A DNA stretch of 64,000 nt from Paracamarosporium sp. OC-R06-R3 (GCA_019828545.1 JACVRA010000190.1:124001-188000), one strand, 5' to 3'; positions 46,192-59,480 are shown, counted from the stretch's first letter. Numbers and translations are program-made. Notes: generated from the letters alone by a model not told the origin.

Positions 46192-49100
46192 ATGGCGGAC
46201 CTGCAAGATCTGCTTGCTCTGCTCCACGGCCAGGGCGGAGCCAACAACAATCCTCCCCCGCCGTCGCACACGTACCAGCAACCCTCCGTCTCGTCACCTA
46301 TCTTTTCGCCATCGCCCAGCGGACCGCAACCGCACCATCAATCCGCCATCATGTCGCCAAACTCATCAGCGGCGAACACGCCAGGTCCTGAACAGGCCGG
46401 CCTGTCGCAGCAGACCCCGCAACAACAGTCGACGCAGCTGCTCAACTTGCTGCGCTTCAATTCGCAGCCCAGCGTTGCGCAAGCGAGGCGCCCATCGCAG
46501 AACGCGCAGCCTCTAGACACGGCGTCCGCACACGGTCACACTGTCTCTGCTTCCGATCTGGTTGCGGGCTTCACGGGCGGCAAGTCGACGCAGGCACCCG
46601 CCAACGCAGCACCGCTGGCAGCTCGTCCCGAGTCAGCATCTGTGTCGAGCCAGAACCAGAATCAACAGGACCTTTTGATGCGTCTTCTTAACCCAAAGCC
46701 TGCACAGACCGACAGCCACTCGTCGCGTGCTTCGGCTGCAGCGTTCTCTCCTCCACCTGTCGCCTCGCAGCCAGAAACGGCTGTTAGCGACGTGGCTCGA
46801 GACTTGGCTGCCGTGGCTGCAACCCTCGAAAACGTATCCACAGATCCGACTGTGGTCCCGTCCGTTGCATCTCCGATGAGAGTCTTTGGATCTGATGGAC
46901 TGGGCAAGTCTCAGCTCGAGCAAGAAGCTGCTCGACCCAATGACGCCCCGCGATTTACGTATCGCAACCCATTCGAACAATTGGAAGCTGCAAGTCCCCG
47001 AAACAGGACTCCAGCTCCCGAGACCTCGAAAGCACCCGCGCCCGCACCCAAGATGGAGATACTGAAGCCCAAGCACGGCTTAGATGGATCCTCGTCCACC
47101 AGTGGCGAGGAGAGGGCCCAATCACAACACAAGTTCCGAAAATTGTCACCGGGCAATGCTCCTCCCGAGACTGTTGCTGAAGCTGTCAGTGAATTGGGTG
47201 AACAAGTTCACAAGGAGATTGGAGAGACCCTCGAGGCGGAAGCTGCGAGGGAGCTCGCGAGCATGCCGCCTGCAGAAGTTGAAGAGATCGAAGAAGCCAT
47301 CGTTGAGACTGCATCTGAGATCAAGCAGGAGCTTGAAGACGACGCTAATTTCAAGGCGCTTGAGAAAGAAGTTTCGAAGCCGATCGCCGCTTCTCTGAAG
47401 CAGGTTGCAAACGACATCGCTCAAGGCGATGTTGTCGACAGCTGGGAGAGTGCTGAGGACAGTCCCGCAAAGGAGGAAGACCAGACGGTAATAGTCTACC
47501 GGTTCCCCATGCGCGCATTCGCTTCCATCACTGTTCAAGACTTGCATAAGCCTCGTATCCTCTTCTCCCCAGATCTTATCATGGATGTCGCTAGACTCAA
47601 GAAGGAGTTTGACCAGATCGATCGATCCCTTGTAGCAGCGAGCAAGAACTTCATTGTGTACGCAATCGTCAAGAAAGGCGGATTCCGCATCATACGTCAG
47701 GAGAATGGAGACTACCGCCAGGTCTTCGAGCATCACCAGGAGCGACTTTTCAACGTCGCGCTTTGTGTTGGAGGTGAAGATTCGTCTTTGCAGTCTGTTG
47801 AGAGTGTTCTTGGCATTGGCGTCAACGGAACCGTTTTCTGGGCCTCAGTCGACCCTCTTCGCGACAGCGAATTCGACGAACTGGACAAGACTGGTCTGAT
47901 ACTCCCGCCTTCACCTTCCCAAGATGATAACACATCTGGCGGCCAGTTGAAGACTCGTGCGAAGCCATCATCCCGCCACCCCGAATTCTTCGCTATCGGC
48001 CGTGGCAAGGCTATCCATATCATTTGGCCTCGCGTGGCTAACGAGTATCTGCGTAGCAACTCACGCATTGTCCATACAGAGAAATATTACAAGGAACGCT
48101 CGCTCAAGATTCTGACTGGCAAGGCTGGGAAGGACTTCACATTCAGCGAAGATGACACTGTTATCGTTTCCTTGGACAAGGCTGGACGCATGCGCTTCTG
48201 GGACATCCGGCCACTTATTGATCCTGTGGTTACGACCGCCGAGCACACGAAACAAGTGGAAGTCTCCGAGACTATGCTTGAGTTCCACACTACATCGGCG
48301 AACGCCAAATCGTGGCCAACCTCAGTGTTCTTCTTCGACAAGGACAAGCCTTTTAACAAGGGGATTGCTTTGCGATACGTGATGGTTGGCATGAAGCAGA
48401 ATCACGCCTTCCAGCTGTGGGACCTAGGTTTGGGCAAGGCCGTTCAAGAGATCAACTTACCTCACGAGAAGGAGTCCGACGCCATCTGCAGTGTTGGCTT
48501 CCATCCGAAGACTGGTATCATGGCTGTTGCCCACCCTACGCGCAACTCCATCTTCTTCGTCCATGTGTCTTGCCCGCGCTACAATCTGCCGCTCATGAAT
48601 CAAGCCACTTACATATCAAGGATCGTGAACAAGGGCAATGACAGGAGTCAACAGCTTCCTCCGGTCAATGCAACGGCTATCATGACCAGCATAACTGAGT
48701 ACTCATTCGCTTCGAAGGGTCAGATCCGTAGTCTTCACATGCTTAACGAGCCTGCTGGACCGGCTGATGTTGACGACCCCGAGAATACTGCTTTGTTTGA
48801 GCTTTACGCGATGCATTCGAAGGGAGTGTGTACATTGCGCATTAGACGAAGCGACCTGGGCTGGAAGAAAGAAGGCGAGCCTATGCATCCGAAAGAGGCA
48901 CAGGAGGAGGGTGTGATCAGCATCTCTGCATTAAAACCAGCAGTGCCTCCTGTGGACGACTCAGTTACCAGCGGTGATACGCCGGGTCCAAAGTCTGTGT
49001 CCGACCGGTCTGCTCGCGAGGCCATCAAGAAGGAGAGCAGCGCTGTTTCGCGGCAGTCTATGACTCCCGAAGCTGCAATGCGTGCATCTACGCTTGCCAA

Positions 49101-50585
49101 GGTTGAGAGCAAGCAAGATGCCGCTCGTGCTGCAATTATCAACGGCGGTGAGAAGTCCGAGAAAAAGAAAAAGAAGCGATCGACCGCCGAGACAGCATCA
49201 CAGGTGTCTACATCCTCGCGGGTACCTCCACCTCCCTCGTACGCCCAAGCCGCCCAAAGCACTCCACGAACAAAGTCGCCAGCTGTACCCGAATCTTCCG
49301 ATGCCGAGATTCCTGAATGGGCCAAGAAGCTGGTCGGTCAGTTGCCGCAACAGTCGTCTGCCGCTCCATTTGATTCGAAGAAGCTTGAAGAAGCTGTGCA
49401 AGCAGAAATCAGCAAAAGCCTCTCGCAGTATACAGATTCAGTATCCAAACGTCTCGACGATGAGAGACGCGCTGCCAAAGCACAAAACGGCGCCAATCAG
49501 GAAGCTCTTCTCCGTTTGGTATCCAGCACATTGTCCGACAATGTTGAGGGTGTGATTCGGAAAATGGTGGACCAAAACATGCGCGAGGTCTTGTTGCCTA
49601 GTCTGTTGACGCAGACTTCTTCCACCCTTGAGAAGAACTTAGGCAGCACAGTCAAGACTCATCTTGGTCCACAACTCTCCAAGGAGATTCCTGAAGCGGT
49701 ATCGCGAACTTTGAAGAGCCCTCAGATCTTTCAGTCACTTTCTGATCAGGTCTCGAAGAAGGTCGCCGTCAATCTCGAGCAGACAATCGCTGCTGGTGTT
49801 GGGTCTGTCATCACTCCCGCTATCGCGAACTTAACCCAGGTTGTTGATCAGAAGATCAGCGAACAGCTTCGACATGCACAAGCCCAGCATCGCGACGATG
49901 TGACTAAGATCCATCAGCTTACTGAAACGGTACACACCTGCCTTCAAACGATCCAGTCAATGGCGGCTTCTCAAGCTGAGCTTCAAAACCAAATAAACCA
50001 GATGCAGCAGCACCTTTCGCAAGCTTCACAGCAGACTCCCAGTGCTCCCCCTGTTGCACAGCAGAGAACGCCCGAGGAGATTGAAGCTCAGGAGATCTCT
50101 AATCTTCTTAATCAACAGAAGTTCGAGCAGGCTACTATGCAATGGGTCCAGTCTCCAAACTCTAACGATCTGTTCGGTACCGTGTTCATCAAGTGCCACC
50201 CGGGATACCTTCGCAATATCTCACCCCTGCTGATTCTGTCTACTGGTGCCGTGGTCACCACTACTCTTCAGGAGAATCTTGTTGAGAGACTCGCCTGGCT
50301 TGATACCGTCCTCAGGAACATCGATCCTAATGTAAGTATAGTTTCTCAGCCCCATTGTTCCAATGCTGATAATTTTCATAGGATCCCGAGGTCCACGATG
50401 TCGTTCCAAAGATTATGGAGGTTATTAAGGAGCGCCTTACCAACGCTTACATGCGCTTGAATGAGAGCTCACCCGGAGACGGCTCCCTTCGTCGCATTGC
50501 CTCATTAGTCAAGCGTGTGAGCGAGCTTGCTCCTAGACCCAGTTATCCTGGCTCCCACGTAGGCTCCTATGTGTCTCGCGTCTAA
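46192..50585 (+). CDS. Edc4/Ge-1-like mRNA decapping scaffold
   Basis: Two exons (46192-50331 and 50382-50585) around a 50-bp intron give 1447 aa. The start MADLQDLLALLHG sits after CACC. Residues 1-430 are Pro/Gln/Ser-rich, with short helical motifs (TQLLNLLRFN, QDLLMRLLNPK) of the kind that bind decapping partners, followed by an acidic helical stretch. Residues about 435-880 form a WD40-like beta-propeller (DDTVIVSLDKAGRMRFWDIR, HAFQLWDLGLGKAVQEI). A Lys-rich linker (EKKKKKRSTAE) follows. Residues about 1050-1300 are coiled coil. The C-terminal helical domain (about 1310-1447) includes NLLNQQKFEQATMQWVQS and reads on through the intron to YVSRV. This order matches metazoan EDC4 and its fungal homologues in P-bodies. 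Some annotations give only 'WD40-like protein'. Confidence 0.85.
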
Positions 50586-51946
50586 GCGGCTCTTTCTCCA
50601 CTGCTCGAATTTCTGCATTCTCAAAGTATGACTCGTCGCTGAGAACGTGATGCGTCGTACTCGGCAACTTCCTATTGCAGTAACTCGGAGTTCTGGATCC
50701 ACTGTATATTACCTTGCGGTTTCAAGCTCGTTGCGTGTTCTCAAGTCCTCGACGTTTTTGGTTCTGCGAACGGCGTATACGGACACTGGCGGGTATATCG
50801 ATGAAGGCGGGACCGGCTCAAATGATGTGGAATACCATTGTTTGAGTGCAGTCTTGTCTTCTAATTTTCTTTTTTGTTATCGGTTCGGTCGTCTGTAAGG
50901 CTAGATCTGGTGGACATTATTCAAGCTCGGCTTCCCTGGTGAGATGCCGTAGGCACTCCGACGTCTCGCGATGCTGAAATGCTCGCTTGGTGCTGGTGCG
51001 CTCTGGCTTTTATCATCGAGAAGGTTTGGGTTGCATGATGGATATGGCTTTTCATGGAATCACGGTATGCATTCAAGGGCCAAGTGATGGATTTTAGGCA
51101 TATCAGTATTCTACATCCACTGCGATCTTAGGATTGCTTGCATGGATATGATGGTAAAAAGCGATCATGGTAATTCTATAGTTAATTAGATTTTTGGACA
51201 TGGTCTCGGTGCGACCTCTCAGTGCGCGTGAACGTGTATGCTGGTCGCGACCCCTGCACCATGGTGATCTATCGATAGGGCGGGAGGACTCGACCACAAC
51301 CCTTCATATTCCCCGACCTACCAACAATCTGTTCGCCAGCGTGCAGGAACGCGTCGCTGCTCTCGTCACAGATTGCAGTACCGAAACTGCAACAGGCACG
51401 CCGCAGATACAGTCTGAGGGCCAATCACCGCGTCTGGGCGGTTAATGCGCAACCCTGTCATACGTCTGAGGTTGAAACGCACACTCTGACGGGGGCCAGT
51501 GAAAGCCACAAAGGCGATCCACCGCATGGAACTCGTAGCTTTCTGCCGTCGGTGCACGCGTGGAGAGGTTATTTTGGGACAATTCAGTCGTTGCAGGATT
51601 CTGGGGGGTCTTGTAAGGGACTTCTGGGCGCCACGGCCTCGTCGCGTCTTATTATGTAGGTAGGGTGCTGTGCTGTGCTTGCCTTGGGTTCTTGTTTGTC
51701 TGCCATATTGCTGTTGCCAACTGTTTCTTCTCCACGCTCCTTTGCATAGTTGTCTGTTCGTATACGTTTGTGGGCTTGTTGATTGAGTTCGCGTTCACTC
51801 TTTTCTTTACGAGTTGGTTAGGGCTACGACTGCGGACGACTACTACGTTACACCGCACTACAATACGAACATCTCGCGCGAGTACGAAGATACGATAATC
51901 TGAATCTGAATCCGAAGACGAAGACCGAAAGAAAGCAAAAGCCACA
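50586..51946. other. 1.4-kb gene-free spacer
   Basis: 3' flank of the Edc4-like gene and promoter of the MARVEL gene. The short open frames overlap on both strands and show no domain. No RNA gene was recognised. Confidence 0.5.
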
Positions 51947-52487
51947 ATGGTTGCCTTGGGAAAAATCATGCTGGGCGCCCGAGGCGTTCAGGCACTCCTG
52001 GCTATTGTAGTTCTTGGGTTGATGGCTTATGGTACGTACTATCTCCTCTCCGTGATCATCACGTTGCTCATACGTCGCAGTGGCCCAATGGTGGAGAACC
52101 CACTGGCGCGACATGTCCCCCGCCGAAGTCAACTTCTTGATCTTCTCGCCCGTCTGGTCGCTCCTCTCGCTGGCCGCCCTCGTCGTCGTCCCCATGAAGT
52201 TCTCTTCCCTCGTTTCATCGAAACCAGCCAAGTTCGGTATGCTCGCCCTCGAGATCCTTACCATGGCGCTTTGGTTCAGCGGATTCATCGCCATGGCGGT
52301 TTTCCTGAGGGACCGCCTTTGCTTCGGCGCTGTGTGCGATGTGGCTAAGGCGGGGACGGCGCTGAGCGCGGTGAACTGGTTGGTTTGGACGGGCAGTGTG
52401 GTGTTGAGCGCTATCATGGTGTTCAGGAGGGATGAGGTTGCGCCTATGCTAAAGGAGCCGAAGGTAGAGATGCATCAGGGTGTATAG
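51947..52487 (+). CDS. MARVEL-domain four-helix membrane protein
   Basis: Two exons (51947-52031 and 52081-52487) around a 49-bp intron give 163 aa. Splicing joins VVLGLMAYG to VAQWWRTHWRD. Four hydrophobic spans lie near residues 11-29, 44-63, 75-97 and 115-134, the MARVEL layout. The second begins NFLIFSPVWSLLSLAALVVV and the third LALEILTMALWFSGFIAMAV. A CFGAVC pair of cysteines sits in the last extracytosolic loop, as in many fungal MARVEL proteins. The tail is short and charged. The role is probably membrane organisation, not defined further. The ATG at 51947 follows CACA, a good context. Confidence 0.88.
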
Positions 52488-53594
52488 AGGAAGAGCAGGG
52501 GGAGAGAGATGTATATGCGGATGGCATGCAAGTTCACGATGAGATGGTGCGATCGGCCGCAGAGACTGGAGCTCAAAGATGGTCACGCAAACAGGAGTTC
52601 TTGGGGGACGAAGATGTGATATCCAGTATTCACGCTTGGTGTTGGAATAGGATTTTTGATCTGGGCTGGGCAAGGAGCTTCATTGGGCGTTCTTGTTAAT
52701 TCTTTGAGTTTGAGTTCGGTGGTGCATATTTCCAAATGTCGATAGTGCCTAGTACGAATCGTAATGGACCGAGATGCCGCTTCGAACAGCTGATTTTTGT
52801 TTCGTGCCAATGTGATGCCTGACGCGGCCTTGGTGCTGAAACTGTAGAGAGACTTGAGATGCCTGACGATCCGAGAAACTGGCATGGGCGATGGTCGGAG
52901 TTGGCAGCCTCTGTTGGCAGCCCGTGTCCTCTGAGACCGACAGCTCGTTTGTAGGCAGCCACGGATGAATGGTAACAGTCGTTTCTGCATCGTGTGTTCA
53001 TGTCAATTCGCGCCTGGGTATCCCCATGGGCCGTTCTGAAGTGAAACAGCGTGTGCGCAATGTCAGTTTAGGCTAGCTGCATTCCCCACAAGCAGCTCCG
53101 AGAAGGGCTTGGCAGGTCAGACGCCACTTCGCTCATTCGCCGCTGCTGCGGCAGTGCGGTCTTCGTCATTGCTCCCGCCACACGGAATCGTGAGCTTCCG
53201 TCCGGGCTGGACTTCTCATCAGTCAGCACTTCAGGTCGCGCATTTCGAGTGCGCGGAACGCCAAACTCGGAGCATCCACGCGAAGACGGCTCAGCAAAAA
53301 CGCAATTAGGTCGGGGTCGCTGCAGGGGCCTGAGTGGTGAGGCACGAAGCGGGACTGTCAGCGGGCCACCGCGTGAGCATCCACACCATTCCTTTGAAAC
53401 GGCCACCAACCCGCACATCCTCTCTCTTCTACCGGCTTTCCCCACCGTGCGTTCTTAACATCCACAAACCCTCGAGTTGCGCAGAGAGCAACCGTTCTTG
53501 AACCGCGCTACGAGCGGCGATTGCGCGGATTACAAGCTACAGTTGGCACGGTAGTACGTTGGATTGAGTGGTACGCGGATACACAGAACACAAC
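52488..53594. other. 1.1-kb gene-free spacer
   Basis: 3' flank of the MARVEL gene and promoter of the DUF7053 gene. Frames on either strand are short and without motifs. Confidence 0.5.
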
Positions 53595-54855
53595 ATGTCC
53601 AAGACGTCGGTGTTCACGACGGTGACCCCGTTGCCCACCGGTATCACGAGGCAGAGCGTTATCGATATGTACCACGCCCATACCGAGATGATCGAGCTAA
53701 ATCCGCTCGTCATCGAGCGCTTCAAGTGCAAGGCCCCAAGCTACGCACCGGCAGAGGAATACTATGCCACCTGGTACACTATCAAAGGTATGTTTCTATG
53801 CTACTATTTTTACGCACTCCGACTGCATGGATGCTCATCGCGACGCAGACAAAGTAAACTACCTACCGGGTGGCATCGCTTCCTCCTCCGTATCCTACCA
53901 CGCCTGCTTCCACGACCTCCCCGACGGTCTACAGACACACGTTTATGCGCCTCTCGGCCTCGATATCCGCGCAAAATGGAGCGTTGGCGGATCACTGCCC
54001 GGCGAACCAAAAGTTCCTGTGGAACTCGGCATCAACGCGCCCCGCGAAGGGCTCTACATACGCGAAGACGTGCGCATGAAATGTAACATTATGATGATGG
54101 GCTTTGTTAAGAAGACGTTCAAGGAGAGCCACGCCAAGATGGTGGACCGACTGGTGGAGAAGGCGCATATACTGGAGAGTCGACAGGCAAACGAACGATT
54201 AAACCAGCTGAAGAACGTAGCACCGGGTGAACGCATGGGCCACGGAAGCATATACATTGCGCCTCCACCAGGATACGCAGACAAACCGAACTATGAGGAC
54301 AAGCCACTACCCCAGCCGCGAGAAAGTGTATACTCGAACGGTAGCGTAAGGAGCCAGGAACCCAGTCCCGGGCTGTCGCAGGCGAGCACATTAACGAGCC
54401 AAAGCGAGTTCCCGCAGAAATCTCCGCAGCAATATCAGTACCAGCACCAACACCAGCACTCTCAGTCGCAAGCTGAGTCCTTCCATGACCAGCGCATATC
54501 GCTTGCGAGCCCACCCCAGCAGTACACACCCGGGCATTCGCACTCACATTCGCAGGATTACGACCACAGAGCGAGCTTCCAGTTCGGAATCGACCAACGG
54601 CAAAGCCCAGGACAACCTCCGCAACAACAACAAGCGCAGACTTTACCAAGTCTATCATATCTGCCTTCTACAGTGTACAACCCGCATGCGAGTAACACCC
54701 GTGACTCGCAATACCACGCGTACCAACCGCCGCGGTCTTCTCAACTCCTCCAGCCTCCGCCTGCTGAGTTACCTGCACACATGCAGGATTCTCCGACATT
54801 GCCGCGGAATCTAAGGGACGACCGCGATGGACACCTCGCTGAGCTCCCTGCTTGA
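53595..54855 (+). CDS. DUF7053-domain protein with Gln/His-rich tail
   Basis: Two exons (53595-53787 and 53849-54855) around a 61-bp intron give 399 aa. Splicing restores ATWYTIKDKVNYLPGG. Residues 1-180 hold the conserved block: MSKTSVFTTVTPLPTGITRQ, then EEYYATWYTIKDK, YHACFHDLPDGLQTHVYAP and GLDIRAKWSVGG. This resembles the fungal DUF7053 family, whose fold may be START-like but whose role is unknown to me. Residues about 155-180 (FKESHAKMVDRLVEKAHILE) form a helix. The rest is low complexity: a YQYQHQHQHSQSQ stretch, HSHSHSQ, a poly-Gln run and Pro-rich segments, probably disordered. Start chosen at MSKTS because the earlier in-frame codon is not ATG. Confidence 0.8.
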
Positions 54856-56005
54856 TTGAAGCGAATTGTTTGTTTACGATGTTACGTTTTGCCTTTTTAC
54901 TTTGCTGTAGCATATTCTTGGGTTGTTTGGGGAGATGTGCAAGGGCGGCTTTTTGCTGAGAATTTTTATTTCTTTGGTTTGTAGATACCCGCGTTTTTGA
55001 GCCGAGCTGAGCTTGCAGAATCATGTTTTGCATACGGATAGAGAGAGGAGTAGAGTGCTCTAACGAATGAATGGATGATATTTGGTAGCGTCCTGTTGTT
55101 TGTTTTTTCTCTATGCATGTGGTTGGAGTGATCACACTGACCAATAGTATTACGTACAGTTGGTGAATGGTATGTCATGCAAAACGCCTTCGAAGATATC
55201 ACAATATTGGTATTAAGGAAATGGGGGTCGGTATCTTCCAACGTCGAAGGTCATAGTGGGATTCCGATAAAGTGCTGTTGAAGGGCATCGCATCTGCCCA
55301 TGAACATCGGTGCGCAAGTCCCTCTTTGGTCTCACAGGAAATGTTGGGTGGGTATTGGGCCTGTATCGACTGCCTACCTACTGAGACCCTCCGTTCTTAC
55401 AATCAACGTATTTACCTCAACTCTGCGTAACACTGGTAGAAGGTACCTTACAAAGTGATTGTACAGTGTTCTCAGTCGTGATGTGGAGACGGACATGGTA
55501 GCGGTTTAGGTATGGTATAGCGCTCCTTATCACTCGGCTCTTCATCCTCGTTCGTACCCCAGCCGATGCTTACCTCGTTACTAGCGAGCAGACGCCCATC
55601 CAGGTCGCGGTTCTTTGTCTAACGGCTTCCGTCACTGCTACGCTAACTCCATTCAGATTGACATCGCTACGGGAAGGAACGCTATTCGCAGATCTCTGGG
55701 GTAGCCGCGTCCTAATGGAACTGCGAGTCGTCCTACTCGATATGAGCATCGGTCTGCAATGCAGCCACAGAGTCACAATCACAGCGCTCGTGTAGCAATA
55801 TTCACGGGCTTTTCATTCAAGCGCAGACATTGGCATGTTGTGCCGAGGAACTGCAATGCAGTCCAGGTTCCACGCAGGATTTCCCCTCATCTTGAAGTCC
55901 GACCCCTCGGGTCCGCGCCGCACATATGAACAGCTATGTTGCCAGCGCCTCGTCATCTCCAGCTTGCGACGGAAGCTTGCTTGATTCACCCCATATCGCC
56001 CGGCC
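54856..56005. other. 1.15-kb gene-free spacer
   Basis: 3' region of the DUF7053 gene and promoter of the SDR gene. The left half is T-rich on the plus strand. No gene or RNA was recognised. Confidence 0.5.
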
Positions 56006-57194
56006 ATGTCTGCTCGTCGAGGACTCTCGAATCTCGTTTCGCTGTCTGTTTCCCGTGTCGCGCTCAATCCAGTGGTGACTGGAGCTCTCCTCTGGGCTTT
56101 AACGAGAGGCCCTGCGAGTGTACGCAATCGCTTGATTAGCGCTGTCTCTGCGCTTCGCAACCCGGACACGCTTGCTCGCGTTACGAAACTTCTTCGGTGG
56201 TTGCTTGCGCTGGGAGTGGCCAAGGCGGCCAACAAGACGCTCAACAAGCTCGCGCTCAACGCATACAGGACCAACAACGAGAGCAAGAGGTGGAAATTCA
56301 AATGGGGCAAGGAGGTCGCCGTCGTGACGGGTGGATGTAGCGGCATCGGGCTGCTGTTGGTGCAGCGCTTGCTCGCCGAGGGCGTCAAGGTTGCGATCCT
56401 GGACGTCCAGCAACTGCCGCCAGTTCTACAAGACTCGGTCAGAGTGAAGCTCTTTGCCTGCGATGTTTCCGACCCGCAGGCTGTTGCCGGTGCTGCGGAG
56501 AAGGTGAGGGCGACGCTGGGCTCGCCGTCGATCTTGGTGAACAACGCTGGCATAGCCCAGCCTCATACTATTCTTAAAACGCCGCCTGAGTTTCTGCGCA
56601 AGATAGTCGATGTCAATTTGCTCAGTAATTGGTATACTGTCCAGGCGTTTCTTCCGGATATGATCCAGAAGAATAAGGGCCACGTCGTGACGGTAGCTAG
56701 CATGGCATCGTTCTTTTCCATCGCCGGGAGTACGTATAATCAGATGCGACTTGGTGTGCCATGAGCTGACTTGATGCCCCCGTTTAGTGGTAGACTACTG
56801 CACGACCAAAGCAGGCGTGCTGTGCTTTCACGAAGGTAAAGGCACTTATGACTAATTACATGAACCTTCCACTTACCAGCACGCAGGACTCGTCCAAGAG
56901 GTTAGGCAAAAGCACAAGGCACCGAATGTTCTATTTACGTCGGTTCACCCCAACTGGGTCCGAACGCCTCTGATAGAACCCTGGGCATCGAAGCTGGAAG
57001 CTGGTGGAAGTCCGGTGCTGGAACCTCACGAAGTAGCGGACGCGATAGCTGAGCAGATATTGAAGTGCTCAGGGGGGCAGCTGTGCATACCTGCGGGCAC
57101 CGGCCGATTGACTACGATTCGAGGATGGCCCAACTGGCTGCAAGAGACTCTTAGAAGCAGAGCGGCACAGCTGGTATTGTCCGGCGCGGAGTGA
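56006..57194 (+). CDS. short-chain dehydrogenase/reductase, membrane-associated (SDR16C-like)
   Basis: Three exons (56006-56729, 56788-56835, 56887-57194) around introns of 58 and 51 bp give 359 aa. The middle exon is only 48 nt and carries the active site. Splicing makes FFSIAGMVDYCTTKAGVLCF followed by HEGLVQEVRQ. Cofactor motif TGGCSGIG is at about residue 109, NNAG near 178, the catalytic Ser in VTVASMASF and YCTTK (YxxxK). An N-terminal extension of about 100 residues with hydrophobic patches (GALLWALTRG, LLRWLLALGVAK) suggests membrane or lipid-droplet attachment. This layout is similar to retinol/sterol-type SDR16C enzymes. The substrate cannot be told. The C-terminus is SGAE. Confidence 0.93.
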
Positions 57195-58055
57195 GGGCTG
57201 CTGGTTGCCTGCTTTGCGGCGTGCTGAAAAGTCAATGTCAGAGTCTGGACTGTCGGGCGCAGAATAGGCTGTGTAGTCAATTGTACATGGGAGCTGAGGT
57301 GCGTCCACACAGCCATCAACGCGAGGGAGAGGCACGGCTGAAGAGTGAGACACGATCCAACACTTGCCCTTGCGCATCGATAGAGCGAGCTATTGTGTAG
57401 CCCACGCGGCGCAGTGCAAGGAATCAGACGATGGCCGATTTGTCTCCGCGCGCGAACCCGGAGCCAAGCTGAAGCGCTGCCGGGGCCCCAAGGGCGACAT
57501 GTCGAGCCAAGCGAGCGAACGTCGTCCTTGTGTCATGGCCGCAGCGAGCGGCTGGGCGCTGCATACGAGCGCGCAGGCAGGTCGCCAGTCGCCAGCAGCA
57601 GGCGACGACGACACGGCGCTCGCGACCACAATGGGCTGAAGGATGCGCGGCCTGTTGCTGCTGCGAACCACTGTCAGGGCTCTTTGTTGGCGGGAAGTCG
57701 GATGCTGCACGAAGGCGCCGGCAGCCCTCGTGACTGCCGGGTCTAACGGCTGAGACGCCACTAACGCGCAAAAACCAGCCCGCAACGGGCAAAGAGTGGC
57801 ACTCGTTGAGTCGTCGAGCCCATCGTCACTGAACGCCTCGCAATGTCGAATTGCGGAGTCGACGGCCTAGCATGGCGCTCTTTTGTCTTCCTCACCCGCA
57901 CTCATCGCCCCGTCTTTCCACCACACCCTCCCTGTCGCTGGCCCTCTGCCCCGGCCCTCCCCCTTCGCCTCCACCCGACTGTTGGGACGCAAAAATGCCC
58001 TCTTGACACCCCATACGCCACGCCACGCTAGCTACCTCGGCTTGGTGAACCCACC
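57195..58055. other. 860-bp GC-rich spacer
   Basis: GC-rich sequence with overlapping open frames on both strands (up to about 130 codons), none with motifs. The right end is C/T-rich on the plus strand and is the promoter/5' UTR of the next gene. Confidence 0.45.
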
Positions 58056-59480
58056 ATGAGCCCGACTTTTCGAATCTCGCGGGACACCGATCCGAACATC
58101 GTGGGTCACCAGGCCATGCCCAAGACCACCGAGGGCCTCATCATCGAGGCCTGGTCGCAGGGCTATCTCGTCGGCTCGCTCATCATCATGATCTTCATCA
58201 CCCTCGCCAACATGCGCAGAGGCGTGCTTTTGCACAAGGTAAGTGCTTGATCTCATCACGACGCAGTCGAAGACGGCTACTGACTCGGTCTCTAGATGAT
58301 CTTGATAGAGGTAACGCCCAGCTCCACTCACTCTTTGCTGACCCATCACTAATCTTCTCCGCAGCTGCTCTTGGGCATATGGCAAGGCTTCTGGCTGTTT
58401 CCCGGAGGCAAAACCAGCAGCTGGTGGCTGTCGGTTGCAGCAATCCCCCTCAATGCCTCGTGGTTCCTCCACAACATCATCTCCTGGATGAAGATCAAGC
58501 CCTTTCTTTCCCGGTTCTGGAGCCTGGTCTTTCTGTACACCTGCTTACTCTCCTTCCCCTACTGGGTCATAGAAATCTACGCAAACTTTTCCTACTTCAA
58601 CGGACACAGCGACTGGTTCAAAAAGACGCGTCCGCTCGAATTGCTTTTCCGGGACCCCTGGTGGATCATCACCACAATCTACCTATTTACCATTATCAAG
58701 ACACACTACGCTATGACCATCAAAGATATCATCCGAATCTCCCCACGTTTCGGAATCATGCTCGCTTCCATGATCATCAGCATCAGTTTTGTCATCTGCG
58801 ACGTGTGCTCGGTTACGGGCGCCATCAAACTCGCCGGAAACGCCGATACCGGCATCAATCCCTTCTGGAAGCTGGCTTTTGTCTTCAAGTGTCTTACCGA
58901 TTCGGTCATCCTGGACGATTTCAAGATGGCTCTGGACCGTTTGAGGGCGTTCAAAATCAGTCGCTTGGGGAGTTATTCTGCAGACGATAGCGATCGCCGC
59001 GTCCGCAATGACAATAACCTCGTGCAGGTGTGGGAGGAGGCCGAGCGCGAAGCAAAGGAGAATAGCCGGCATCTCTCCGAAGTTGGAACCAGCTCCGACG
59101 ATCAGGGTGGTCATGCCAACGGTGATGCTTCTGCGAGCTTCCAATTTCCCCTCCAGAATGGCCACGCCGGGAAACAAAAAAGTTATACGCCAGGGCAGGA
59201 CCAGTCCTTCTTCCAGCAGGGCGAGCAATACCGCGATCCATTGAGCATGGTACGCAGTGCTTTTGACGATGATCCACCTTCCGTACGGTCACTGGACCCT
59301 ACACATCAGCCGAACCAGGCACAAAATCGGACGTGGTATGACCCGTCAGATCCGAACGACACGCGGGATGTGGACGTGCTGGAACTGTATGCCATTGCGC
59401 AACGGGACGTCGAGGGCCACCATCCGCCGTCGAGTTCGACGAGGAATCACCAATCTCGGCGTTCGCACACAACCGTCTGA
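58056..59480 (+). CDS. multi-pass fungal membrane protein with a 15-nt micro-exon
   Basis: Three exons (58056-58238, 58296-58310, 58365-59480) around introns of 57 and 54 bp give 437 aa. The second exon is 15 nt (MILIE). The flanking introns both have good consensus ends, and the three exons are all in phase 0. The joined text LLHKMILIELLLGIWQGFW is a continuous membrane helix. About seven hydrophobic segments follow between residues 38 and 265 (for example FLSRFWSLVFLYTCLLSFPY, ITTIYLFTIIKTHYAM, MLASMIISISFVICDV). The cytosolic C-terminal 170 residues are hydrophilic, with Asn/Gln/Ser-rich and acidic parts. The layout resembles fungal-specific 7TM-type proteins (possibly receptor-like), but I cannot name a family with function. 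Confidence 0.82.

Noticed and set aside
46633..47736. Several minus-strand frames up to 196 codons
   Set aside because: Antisense to the Edc4-like coding sequence and without motifs.
55813..56553. Minus-strand frame of 246 codons
   Set aside because: Antisense shadow of the SDR gene, whose motifs and splice sites are clear on the plus strand.
57364..57792. Overlapping frames on both strands upstream of the 7TM-like gene
   Set aside because: GC-driven, in several phases at once, and without motifs.
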